Below the pieces are notes generated by a model. The model was not told where the DNA came from and made no database searches. It was given only the letters and a program-made list of their open reading frames with translations. Made by a program: the position numbers and the translations under genes. From JANRIC01 sp033765345 (GTDB lineage: Bacteria > Bacteroidota > Bacteroidia > Cytophagales > Microscillaceae), in the NCBI GenBank assembly GCA_033765345.1, contig JANRIC010000163.1:1-30604 (forward strand): a stretch of DNA of 30,604 bases. Direction: 5' to 3'. Positions 15,294 to 22,579 of this stretch are shown piece by piece. Position 1 is the stretch's first letter, and every line of letters begins with the position of its first letter.

Positions 15294-17117
15294 TTATTCA
15301 GCTTCCAATTTCAGATACCAGTTTTTCCAAAGGATGAGTAAGCAAACAACCAAGATTGTAGCTGTGATTCCAGTAGAAATCCATTGCATCAAAATCATAA
15401 ACATAGGTAGTGCCATCAAGCAGAGTTGAGCTACTATGCCGACTGATACATTAAACATGTCTTTGCCAAAATTGTGATTCGGTACAAAGGCAGCATCTTC
15501 TTGCATGACTTCTCTTTGAATCGGACCCCAGAACCCCCAGGGGCGGACTTCCCGATAGAATTTCTTGAGGACTGCGGTTTCGGTGGGTGGGGTAAGCAAA
15601 GTACCCAAGACCGAACCCAGGGCAGAAAGTAATAAAATTATTGGAAAATAATACAAGGGCTGTGCTTGAGGCATCCAAAGCGGAAAGATCAATGCCGGCA
15701 TAATTCCTGCTAGCATTCCCCAGAAAAAACCGTGTCCGTTAAATCGCCACCAGTGCCACTTAAGTATATTGGCAGCTACATAACCTCCATAAAGTGCCGA
15801 AACAATCCATTGTAAGATAGAATTGACATCCTTGGCAAACAAACCCAGCAGGATACTCACAAAAACTACCGCTACCCCTACGGTATAGTTGACCCATTGC
15901 AAGGCGCTGACCGAAGACTTAGGCCTAGCCCGGAGATAAATATCATTGACAATATAGGCTTGGGCGGCATTCAAAGTTCCGGCAAAAGTACCCATAAAAG
16001 CTGCCATCAAACCTGTAAGCAATAATCCGAAAAGGCCCACAGGAGCAAACTGATTGATGGCTGAGGGTAAAATCTTCTCGAAATCTATGACTCCGGCTGT
16101 CTCGAGATGGAGTTCTTTATACGATAAAAGTGCCAGAGCCACAAAACCAATCACCATCAAATAGCGGGCAGGCATCAAGACCACATTCACAAAGCCGCTC
16201 ATCAAGGCAGCTTCTCTGGGTGAACGGGTAGAGAGTACTTTTTGCATATCATAATTGGGGGCAGGTCCGGCAATACTGACCAGAATTCCTTTAAAAAGCA
16301 TAATACTGAAAAATAAACCAAAAGGGGAGAAGGCATCATCGCTGATCTTTTGATTGACTTCTGGATGGATATTTCCCCAGTCGAGACCCAGTTCCCAAGT
16401 AAAAAAAGGATTCAACCAACCAGCAGGGACATCTAGATTACTTTCGGCAAGTGCCACCATAGCGATGAGGGCTATTCCTAGGGAAGCTATCGTCATGATT
16501 GCATATTGTATCACATCTGCCCATACAATGCTGGACATTCCTCCCAGAATAGCGTAAATCATCGCAATTACTGAGAAAATAATCCCATAAAAATAAGGAA
16601 CATACTGAGGTAATACGGTGAAGGGAACATAAGGGCTTACCAATTCCCAGGGGATAAAAATCTCGATAAATTTCCCCAGACCGATAAATCCATAAGCCAT
16701 AAAACCCAAACAACTTAAAATGGCAAACGCTACTACGATCAGGTGTGCCATACGGGCATCTTTTTTATCACCGAAACGAGTCACAATCCATTCGGCACCA
16801 GTGCTTACTTTGGAACGGCGCAACCAGACAGAGAGGTACATCATCAAAAAAACCTGATTGAATACTGGCCAAAGCCAGGGAAGCCACAGGCTTTTCATCC
16901 CATACACAAAAGTAATGGTAACGAGCCAGATAGTGCCTGAAATATCAAACATACCTGAAGCATTAGAGATGCCCAGCATCCACCAGGGAAGCGTATTGCC
17001 TCCCAGCATATAATCTTCTTTGCTTTGGGCGGCTTGTTTGCGCAGATAAAACCCGATGCTGACCAGAATCAGCAGATATAAGAAAATAATGTCAATGTCA
17101 ATCCAGTGAATTTTCAT
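15294..17117 (-). CDS. Sodium/solute symporter (SSS family), putative mannobiose importer
   Basis: Inner-membrane Na+-coupled transporter. The 607-aa protein is hydrophobic throughout, with about 13-14 predicted helices. It begins IDIDIIFLYLLILVSIGFYL and continues with the SSS-type segment KEDYMLGGNTLPWWMLGISN. A long hydrophilic loop lies near residues 510-550 before two last helices. Its ATG overlaps the GH26 stop codon as ATGA (17114-17117), so the two are translationally coupled. Position in a mannanase/epimerase/phosphorylase operon suggests mannobiose as substrate, as proposed for the related B. fragilis cluster. No SusC/SusD pair is present in this window. Confidence 0.9.
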   Translation of the reverse strand: MKIHWIDIDIIFLYLLILVSIGFYLRKQAAQSKEDYMLGGNTLPWWMLGISNASGMFDISGTIWLVTITFVYGMKSLWLPWLWPVFNQVFLMMYLSVWLRRSKVSTGAEWIVTRFGDKKDARMAHLIVVAFAILSCLGFMAYGFIGLGKFIEIFIPWELVSPYVPFTVLPQYVPYFYGIIFSVIAMIYAILGGMSSIVWADVIQYAIMTIASLGIALIAMVALAESNLDVPAGWLNPFFTWELGLDWGNIHPEVNQKISDDAFSPFGLFFSIMLFKGILVSIAGPAPNYDMQKVLSTRSPREAALMSGFVNVVLMPARYLMVIGFVALALLSYKELHLETAGVIDFEKILPSAINQFAPVGLFGLLLTGLMAAFMGTFAGTLNAAQAYIVNDIYLRARPKSSVSALQWVNYTVGVAVVFVSILLGLFAKDVNSILQWIVSALYGGYVAANILKWHWWRFNGHGFFWGMLAGIMPALIFPLWMPQAQPLYYFPIILLLSALGSVLGTLLTPPTETAVLKKFYREVRPWGFWGPIQREVMQEDAAFVPNHNFGKDMFNVSVGIVAQLCLMALPMFMILMQWISTGITATILVVCLLILWKNWYLKLEAE

Positions 17118-18223
17118 TTTGATTTGTAGAGTTTGCGTGCGGTAGTTTTTTTCTCAAAAAACACCGAATCAGTTTGGTAAAATTTCTTAAAATCCAAAGC
17201 ACTTTGTTGACCCGGATAAGGGGCATAAAAGTGATCTGTGCGGCCGTTGCGCCAAACCAGCACATAGGATAACTTTATATCTTTTACGATAGGGAGCAGC
17301 ACTTCTGTCCACCAGTTGGCTACAGGAATGGTCTCGAGCCCGGTTTCAGTCCAGGCGGCAAGTTTTTGTTTTTTTTCAGCAAGTTGGGCTACGGTTTGAG
17401 CCATTTGGCGCGCTTCGTGGATAAATTGCAGATTACTGCTTGGTGCATTCCGATGATAGGCATCAAAGCCCAGGATATCCACATAATTGTCGCCGGGGTA
17501 TCGATCCAGGTATTCAAGCTCAGAGCTAAATTTATCGGGCGAATACGCATAAAGTACGTGATGGACTCCTTTGAACTGGAGGTAATCTACTGTTATACGC
17601 CAAAGTTGCTTGTATTCATCCGGGCTACTGTGGTCGCGCCCCCACCAAAACCAACTGCCATTGTGTTCATGATAGAGGCGTAAAATTACCGGAATTTTCC
17701 CTCCACCGCTTTTAAGGCTGTTTAAGAAATTTGCGAGTTTATCGAGCCAGGATAGAAACTGAGCGTGTTTTTCACCTCCCTGAAGAAAAGCTTGGAAAGA
17801 ATTCAGTTTGCTCCAGGAGCTTTCTCCTGTAACCGGATTATGGAGATGCCAACTGATGGTGTTGACCAAACCTATTTGGTAGGTATCACGGATATATTTT
17901 CGAATTTGTGCAAACGGTACACTATCAATATTGAGTGGGGAGTCCAGCTCTAGATGCCCCAAATCCCAGCCAAATACGGCTGGGTATTCTCCTGTTGTAT
18001 ATTTTACATCCGAACCTCCGGGGTTGTATTTCCAGCCGATGCCATAAGCCAGATCATCCTGATGACCGAACATAATACCTTGGGCACTGAGTTTACGCAG
18101 ATTTTGATACAATTGCGTAGTGCGGCGGCTAGCTTTTGGATCGGCAGGTTGCGCCCGTGCTGGTGATTGAAAGGGGTAGAGTAAGGCGAATAATACAAAA
18201 TATTTGATATTAAACATAAGCAA
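17114..18223 (-). CDS. Secreted GH26 beta-mannanase
   Basis: Hydrolyses beta-1,4-mannan outside the cytoplasm, probably releasing mannobiose. The 369-aa precursor has a signal peptide (hydrophobic YFVLFALLY, likely cut after ARA at about residue 24). The catalytic acid/base is E186 in RLYHEHNGSWFWWG and the nucleophile is E293 in WTETGLE, both in the classical GH26 contexts. No carbohydrate-binding module is visible. The ATG at 18223 is followed by a second ATG two codons later; either gives the same mature protein. It is first in the operon, so the promoter lies in 18224-18466, where a copy of the putative AraC operator sits 39-57 bp upstream of the start. Confidence 0.93.
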   Translation of the reverse strand: MLMFNIKYFVLFALLYPFQSPARAQPADPKASRRTTQLYQNLRKLSAQGIMFGHQDDLAYGIGWKYNPGGSDVKYTTGEYPAVFGWDLGHLELDSPLNIDSVPFAQIRKYIRDTYQIGLVNTISWHLHNPVTGESSWSKLNSFQAFLQGGEKHAQFLSWLDKLANFLNSLKSGGGKIPVILRLYHEHNGSWFWWGRDHSSPDEYKQLWRITVDYLQFKGVHHVLYAYSPDKFSSELEYLDRYPGDNYVDILGFDAYHRNAPSSNLQFIHEARQMAQTVAQLAEKKQKLAAWTETGLETIPVANWWTEVLLPIVKDIKLSYVLVWRNGRTDHFYAPYPGQQSALDFKKFYQTDSVFFEKKTTARKLYKSK

Positions 18224-18261
18224 GATGGTCTATCAAGAGATAAAATAATGGGTGTATTTTT

Positions 18262-18280
18262 ATTGTACAATATTAGCATA
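18262..18280. promoter_or_regulatory. Operator-like direct repeat, copy 1 (mannanase side)
   Basis: ATTGTACAATATTAGCATA. It matches copy 2 at 18445-18463 in 17 of 19 positions and in the same orientation. It overlaps a near-consensus minus-strand -7 element (TAATATTG, plus coordinates 18268-18275), so a bound regulator would act on the mannan operon promoter. Candidate binding site for the divergent AraC protein (inference). Confidence 0.55.
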
Positions 18281-18352
18281 AGTTTAGCTTCTTTTTAAAT
18301 ACTATTTTAACTTAATATGATATTATTATTTCATATTTTTAAATTTTTGCTA

Positions 18353-18378
18353 TATTTCTATCATAATACATAGAAATA
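18353..18378. repeat. 9-bp inverted repeat in the divergent promoter region
   Basis: TATTTCTAT (18353-18361) and ATAGAAATA (18370-18378) are perfectly complementary with an 8-nt spacer, midway between the mannanase and AraC starts. It may be a site for a second, dimeric regulator such as a catabolite-control protein; no direct evidence. Confidence 0.4.
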
Positions 18379-18382
18379 GTAT

Positions 18383-18390
18383 TAATTTTG
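18383..18390 (+). promoter_or_regulatory. Bacteroidota -7 promoter element for the AraC gene (TAATTTTG)
   Basis: Exact TAnnTTTG 77 bp upstream of the AraC ATG. An inverted partial operator half-site, TGCTAAT (18389-18395), overlaps its 3' end. Confidence 0.4.
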
Positions 18391-18444
18391 CTAATTATTA
18401 TTAAATAAATCCTGTCTTATTTATAATACTGAACTAACATTTTA

Positions 18445-18463
18445 ATTGTACTTTATTAGCATA
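18445..18463. promoter_or_regulatory. Operator-like direct repeat, copy 2 (regulator side)
   Basis: ATTGTACTTTATTAGCATA ends 3 bp before the AraC start codon. It is the second copy of the 19-bp sequence found 183 bp away near the mannanase promoter. Its location downstream of the putative AraC promoter would suit autoregulation (inference). Confidence 0.55.
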
Positions 18464-18466
18464 CTT

Positions 18467-19336
18467 ATGGGTATTTATCGCGAAATTACGCCACTGACAC
18501 AAAATGATTGTTTTACAATTTTTAGTCGACAGAAATCAACTTTTGATTTTCCTTTACACTTTCATGAAGAGTTTGAATTAAATTTTATTGAAAATGCTGC
18601 TGATGCCAGTCGGATTATAGGAGATCATCATGGCGTGTTGGACGCCTGGGAACTGGTATTGGTGGGTAGTAACCTACCGCATGGATGGTTTACGCACGAG
18701 TGTAAGTGTGAAAATGTATTTGAAATTACGATCCAATTTCACAAGGATTTATTGGATGAAAGATTTCTGCGTCGGAATCAATTGAATCACATTCGAGTAA
18801 TGCTCGAGTGGTCGTCTCGGGGGATACTTTTCTCGAAAGAAACGGCAAAGGCAGTCAAGCCCCGTTTGGTAGCACTTTCTTCTAGCAGTGGGTTTAATTC
18901 TGTCTTGGATTTATTCTCTATTTTGCACGATTTGTCTCTTTCCGGGAGTATGCAGATGCTCTCCAATCCGACTTTTATGGAAAAAAAGTATGATACTTAC
19001 AGTCGACGAATTGAGAAAGCATTTAATTTTATGAACCAACATTATCAAAAAGAAATCTCATTGGCTGACATTTCTAAAGTGGTAGGAATGACCGAAGTAT
19101 CTTGTAGTCGCTTTATTAAAAAACGAACTGGGCGCACTTTCACCGAAAATCTCAATGAAGTACGATTGGGGCATGCATCAAGAATGCTCATTGACACCAC
19201 GATGTCTGTGTCAGAAATTGCATTTGTGTGCGGTTTTAATAATATTTCTTATTTTAATCGGATTTTTAAGAAAAAAAATAACTGTACCCCCAAGGTTTTT
19301 CGGAAAAATTACTCCGGTACAAAACTTTTTGTATAG
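18467..19336 (+). CDS. AraC family transcriptional regulator
   Basis: DNA-binding regulator, probably of the divergent mannan operon and possibly of the downstream GH20-like gene. The 289-aa protein has an N-terminal cupin-like sensing half (FPLHFHEEFELNFIEN, then LVLVGSNLPHGWFTHE). The C-terminal double helix-turn-helix spans about residues 185-285 (ISLADISKVVGMTEVSCSRF and MSVSEIAFVCGFNNISYFNR, followed by GCTP-type NNCTPKVFRK). The frame is open further upstream to a TTG at 18446, but the ATG at 18467 is chosen because it gives a normal N-terminus (MGIYREITPL) and leaves the operator-like repeat in the untranslated leader. The type of sensor fits a sugar ligand, which cannot be identified from sequence. 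Confidence 0.9.
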   Translation: MGIYREITPLTQNDCFTIFSRQKSTFDFPLHFHEEFELNFIENAADASRIIGDHHGVLDAWELVLVGSNLPHGWFTHECKCENVFEITIQFHKDLLDERFLRRNQLNHIRVMLEWSSRGILFSKETAKAVKPRLVALSSSSGFNSVLDLFSILHDLSLSGSMQMLSNPTFMEKKYDTYSRRIEKAFNFMNQHYQKEISLADISKVVGMTEVSCSRFIKKRTGRTFTENLNEVRLGHASRMLIDTTMSVSEIAFVCGFNNISYFNRIFKKKNNCTPKVFRKNYSGTKLFV

Positions 19337-19462
19337 TGGTTTATTCTTCTGTAAGAAATTATCAATTATATTCGTTCAATTTTGTAAACTTTTCAAAAAA
19401 AAGAAGATTACATAAGTAAGGATATACAAATCTTGTAGAGATAGGATTAATTTTTGAACGAT

Positions 19463-21946
19463 ATGCCTAGAATGCCCTGTTTAATCATGACATGTAAATA
19501 TTGCCAGGTTTATCTTTTTATTTTACTCATACTCCTTTGTGCTCAAGTGGGTATGGCTGAAATTATTCCGCAACCACAACAGATTAAATCAATACCCGGA
19601 ATCTTTGCACTGAAAAAAACAATCAGTGTGTATTTGCAGGATAACTATTCGCCCCAAAATCTTTATGCCGCCCAAAAAATAAACCAGGCACTCAAAGATC
19701 GTTTCGGCTTTATGAGCTATCTGACTGATAAGCCCAAAGAAGCTGATATTATTCTCTCCATGGTAACCCTGGATAAGGCCAAAACTTTTGGGATTCCAGA
19801 GGAAAAACTGGATGAAAGTTACCGGATTACTATTGAAGAAAAACTGATCAGTATTGAGGCTTTATATCCCCAGGGGATTTTTTATGGAGCCATTACCCTT
19901 GCTCAATTGATTGAAAAAGCTAGCTCCCCTGAACTCAACCGGATGCAAATCCTAGACTGGGCTGATTTTGAATTCCGAGGGATTGCTGATGACATCAGTC
20001 ACGGACAAATACCTACCCTAGAGACCATCAAAAAAAATATTGATTTCCTGGCCAAATACAAACTGAATACATACTTTTTGTACCTTGAAAATGCCCTTCT
20101 ACTGGATGATTACGCCGGAGGGAATCTCCACCCCGATGCTATGAGCACAAAAGAAATCCAGGAGATCGTAAATTACGCCGCTAAAAACTTCATAGAGGTA
20201 ATCCCTCATTTTGAAACGCTCACCCGGCAGGAAGGCAATCTAGCGAACCCTCAGTTTGAAAGAATTGCCGAGTTTCCCGGTTCAGGCTCTTTATGCCCTT
20301 CCTGTGATTATACCTATATATATCTAGAGAGTATCCTCAAAGAAATAGGGGCTATTTTTCCTTCCAGATACATTCATATTGGAGGGGAAGCCAGTCAGGA
20401 TATTGGTTTTGGAAAAAGCAGAACCTGGCTGGATTCTCTGGGGAGAAGTAGCATTCATAGCTATCATTTTGAGAAAATACAGCAAATTTGTCGTAAGCTT
20501 GGCAAAGAAATCATTGCCAATTATCGACTATTTGAAGAATTTCCTGAAATGCAGAAATTCTTAAAACCCGGTTTTATCGCCCTTCACGGAAATCAATCCA
20601 TAGAAGTGAAACCCGCAGAAGAAAATACTTTCTCAGATTATTTCTTATTTCAAGACTTATCGAATGACCGCAGTATCTTCCCTAACCTTTCTCAAAACCT
20701 CAAAGCAATCAAACTGGCTGCCGAACAAGCACTAGAAAATCAGGCTCTTGGATTTTGTGTATCCAACCAAAGTGTCTTTAGTTATGAGTCTTTTAAGGAA
20801 CTCCTCTATTATCCCTATGCTTGGACTGCCCAGTGCGCCTGGAGTCTCGAGAAAAGCGATCAACAAACTTTTGACCGTTTGTTTTTTACTGATTTTCTGA
20901 GAACAGACCCGGCTCTCCCTGCCGAAATATATACACTATTTGCTGATAATGAGGTATTCTGGAAGGACTTTTGGCGTCATCCTATGCTTCCCTCCGCCAA
21001 GCCCGAAGAAGCCAAAGATTTGCAATTGGTCAGGCAGAAATCCGAAATCTTAGATAAAAATATGACCCATATTCAAAAACTGATTGAGAACCTGGGTTCT
21101 AAAACAGAGCTAAGACGCGATCATATCGATATCCTGAGTTTGACAGCAGAATTTGGTCAATATTATGCTTTAAAAATCAATACCCAAGCTCAAATCCAGG
21201 AGTACCTACGCAATCCCAAAGATGATGCAAAAACCAATGAACTGATTGCATTGATGGAAGATCATATTCTACGCCTTGAAAACCTTCAGGAAAAATATGA
21301 ATCCATCTGGAAAACTTTTTATCGCCCCGAAGCACTACACATTATCACGCAGAAGTTTAAAAGATTGATCTATTATTTTGGAGAATGCAAAGACCAACTG
21401 CTCATCAAACGTAGCCTAGCTTCTCCCTTGATTCAGAGCAAATGGATATTTGATTGCCAGGCTTTAGACACCCTATCGTGTAGAGATACGGCTGTGTTTC
21501 GTAAAGATTTTGTACTGGAGAAAATTCCTCAACGAGCTGCCATACAACTGATGGCCAATACCTATGCTGAAATGCAGATCAATGGTGAATTTGTAGGCGT
21601 ACTTTCTGCCCGTCGTGCTCAGTTTGCACTCACTGAATATGAAAGAATCAAAATATTTGATATCAAACCCCTTCTCAAGGAAGGTAATAATAAAGTGATT
21701 ATCAAAGTAATTAATTATAATCGGGGGCGTACCGAACCAGGAATACTCCAGGGCGCAGGGATCAATGCCGTGATTCTGACCCGAACAGGAGTCAAGGAAA
21801 ACTACATATATTCTGATGAAAGCTGGCTTGTGGATGATGAAACCCACCCCAAAACCGCCTGGAAAAAAATAACCGTTCGTCAGTTTCCCTATCCTATTAT
21901 CGCACCCAATTTCCTCTCAGAACGCACCAGCTGGATCGAGAAATGA
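19463..21946 (+). CDS. Secreted GH20-like (beta-hexosaminidase-type) protein with altered active-site motif
   Basis: Exported protein of about 827 aa. Signal peptide: hydrophobic VYLFILLILLCAQVGMA. Then a GH20 N-terminal-type domain (IIPQPQQIKSIPG onward, ending GIFYGAITLAQLIE), a TIM-barrel beginning FRGIADDISHGQIPTLETIK, and a C-terminal beta-rich, galactose-binding-like domain (NTYAEMQINGEFVGVLSARR). In GH20 enzymes strand 4 carries HxGGDE with the catalytic Asp-Glu pair. Here the segment is HIGGEASQDIG (codon GAA at 20387), so the pair is reduced to a single Glu. It could be a divergent GH20-like hydrolase or an inactive binding protein. ATGs at 19463, 19472 and 19487 are possible starts; the last gives the tidiest signal peptide. 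It lies 126 bp after the AraC gene on the same strand. Confidence 0.75.
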   Translation: MPRMPCLIMTCKYCQVYLFILLILLCAQVGMAEIIPQPQQIKSIPGIFALKKTISVYLQDNYSPQNLYAAQKINQALKDRFGFMSYLTDKPKEADIILSMVTLDKAKTFGIPEEKLDESYRITIEEKLISIEALYPQGIFYGAITLAQLIEKASSPELNRMQILDWADFEFRGIADDISHGQIPTLETIKKNIDFLAKYKLNTYFLYLENALLLDDYAGGNLHPDAMSTKEIQEIVNYAAKNFIEVIPHFETLTRQEGNLANPQFERIAEFPGSGSLCPSCDYTYIYLESILKEIGAIFPSRYIHIGGEASQDIGFGKSRTWLDSLGRSSIHSYHFEKIQQICRKLGKEIIANYRLFEEFPEMQKFLKPGFIALHGNQSIEVKPAEENTFSDYFLFQDLSNDRSIFPNLSQNLKAIKLAAEQALENQALGFCVSNQSVFSYESFKELLYYPYAWTAQCAWSLEKSDQQTFDRLFFTDFLRTDPALPAEIYTLFADNEVFWKDFWRHPMLPSAKPEEAKDLQLVRQKSEILDKNMTHIQKLIENLGSKTELRRDHIDILSLTAEFGQYYALKINTQAQIQEYLRNPKDDAKTNELIALMEDHILRLENLQEKYESIWKTFYRPEALHIITQKFKRLIYYFGECKDQLLIKRSLASPLIQSKWIFDCQALDTLSCRDTAVFRKDFVLEKIPQRAAIQLMANTYAEMQINGEFVGVLSARRAQFALTEYERIKIFDIKPLLKEGNNKVIIKVINYNRGRTEPGILQGAGINAVILTRTGVKENYIYSDESWLVDDETHPKTAWKKITVRQFPYPIIAPNFLSERTSWIEK

Positions 21947-22000
21947 CCACTTGGTGTTTGAAAGCGTCAAGCAAGAAGGAATAAAAGCATGTATTTTTTC

Positions 22001-22025
22001 ATATCACCGAATATAACTCCTGCCC
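22001..22025 (-). pseudogene. 23S rRNA-like fragment, about 2462-2483 (tentative)
   Basis: The minus-strand CAGGAGTTATATTCGG resembles CAAGAGTTCATATCGACGG of the peptidyl-transferase region. It is short and imperfect, and accepted only because the neighbouring stretches are clearer rRNA pieces. Confidence 0.35.
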
Positions 22026-22061
22026 TTTGATGAAAATCTTGTTTTGATATCAATTAAAAAT

Positions 22062-22104
22062 ATGTCGTTCTACCAATTCTATTCCGACGTAAATCGGCCA
22101 CAGC
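22062..22104 (-). pseudogene. 23S rRNA-like fragment, about 2546-2600 (A-loop/PTC region)
   Basis: The minus strand reads GCTGTGGCCGATTTACGTCGG, then AATTGGTAGAACGACAT. This follows the 23S order GCTGT-CGCCGATTAAAG-GG ... TGGGTTTAGAACGTCGT with a small deletion. Confidence 0.6.
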
Positions 22105-22122
22105 TTGCTTTATATCAAATAA

Positions 22123-22154
22123 GTAGGAAGAGGGGGACGACGTCAACTCCTCAT
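22123..22154 (+). pseudogene. 16S rRNA-like fragment, about 1170-1200, inverted relative to the others
   Basis: The plus strand GTAGGAAGAGGGGGACGACG TCAACTCCTCAT parallels 16S GGAGGAAGGTGGGGATGACG TCAAGTCATCAT with about eight mismatches in 32. It is the only piece that is sense on the plus strand. Confidence 0.65.
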
Positions 22155-22161
22155 CTCGTTT

Positions 22162-22193
22162 GCTGACGGGCGGTGTGTACAAGCTCCGGGAAT
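22162..22193 (-). pseudogene. 16S rRNA-like fragment, about 1375-1410 (decoding region)
   Basis: The minus strand has a perfect 20-nt match to the universal CTTGTACACACCGCCCGTCA (plus 22164-22183), preceded by TTCCCGGAG as in 16S TTCCCGGGC. Confidence 0.85.
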
Positions 22194-22199
22194 AAATCT

Positions 22200-22250
22200 T
22201 TAAAAGGCGACCACCCCAGTCAAACTACTTACCCCGCAGTGTACAGCTCC
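22200..22250 (-). pseudogene. 23S rRNA-like fragment, about 2225-2268 (P-loop region)
   Basis: The minus-strand GTAGTTTGACTGGGG (plus 22214-22228) is a perfect 15-nt match around the P-loop, extended by TGGTCGCC and then TTTTAAAGA as in 23S CGGTCGCCTCCTAAAGA. Confidence 0.8.
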
Positions 22251-22255
22251 AAGAG

Positions 22256-22295
22256 TGAAACTTTACCCAATACCTCACAACTCGTGCTCGACGCA
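22256..22295 (-). pseudogene. 16S rRNA-like fragment, about 1050-1095
   Basis: The minus strand GAGCACGAGTTGTGAGGTAT TGGGTAAAGT parallels 16S CAGCTCGTGTTGTGAGATGT TGGGTTAAGT with about 80% identity. Confidence 0.7.
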
Positions 22296-22363
22296 AGGCC
22301 TACTAGAGCAATTTCATCTGAAATAACATAAAAAGGAATTTACAAAACAGATTGATTGGTTTT

Positions 22364-22403
22364 TATCGAGCTTACCCGATAATGAATTTCTCTGCTTATT
22401 TAG
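22364..22403 (-). pseudogene. 23S rRNA-like fragment, about 1925-1960 (helix 69-71 region)
   Basis: The minus strand GAAATTCATTATCGGGTAAG CTC (plus 22368-22390) matches 23S GAAATTCCTTGTCGGGTAAG TTC at 20 of 23 positions, preceded by CCTAAATA-like sequence as in CCTAAGGTA. Confidence 0.75.
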
Positions 22404-22446
22404 GTACAGTGTGGACTACCAGGGTATCTGAATTGATCCCTGCGCT
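22404..22446 (-). pseudogene. 16S rRNA-like fragment, about 768-815 (790 loop)
   Basis: The minus strand AGATACCCTGGTAGTCCAC (plus 22411-22429) is a perfect 19-nt match. The flanks AGCGCAGGGATC and ACTGTA fit 16S AGCGTGGGGATC and GCCGTA, with a short deletion between. Confidence 0.85.
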
Positions 22447-22502
22447 GAACCACCCGCAGCCTTCCTAACCCCGCAGCTACCTTGTTACGACTTAAACCTA
22501 GT
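22447..22502 (-). pseudogene. 16S rRNA-like fragment, about 1484-1534 (3' minor domain)
   Basis: The minus strand TAAGTCGTAACAAGGTAGC (plus 22476-22494) is a perfect 19-nt match. It is preceded by ACTAGG and followed by GGAAGGCTGCGGGTGG, resembling the helix-45 end GGAAGGTGCGGCTGG. The anti-SD terminus is not present; the sequence passes directly into the 790-region piece. Confidence 0.85.
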
Positions 22503-22579
22503 ATTTTTTAAGCTTTGAATATAGAATAAAATCTGGCATAACTTGTTGATTTTTAACAACATAAAAAAAACTATTGACA

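Larger units (their letters stand above)
21947..22579. other. Gene-free spacer built from scrambled 16S/23S rRNA fragments
   Basis: There is no protein gene in 633 bp. From about 22001 to 22502 the sequence is a mosaic of short stretches matching the most conserved parts of 16S and 23S rRNA. Reading the minus strand from 22502 down, the order is: 16S 3' end, 16S 790 region, 23S about 1925-1960, 16S about 1050-1095, 23S about 2225-2268, 16S about 1375-1410, an inverted 16S about 1170-1200 piece, 23S about 2546-2600, and probably 23S about 2462-2483. Pieces are roughly 25-55 nt and range from perfect over 20 nt to about 70-80% identity. Both subunits are mixed and the order is not that of an rrn operon. 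Numbering is from memory. My recognition is biased toward universal motifs, so flanking pieces may have been missed. Confidence 0.8.

Noticed and set aside
22306..22330. 16S 690-loop-like stretch (minus strand GATGAAATTGCTCTAG)
   Set aside because: It resembles GGTGAAATGCTTAGA only with gaps. It is within the mosaic but not convincing alone.
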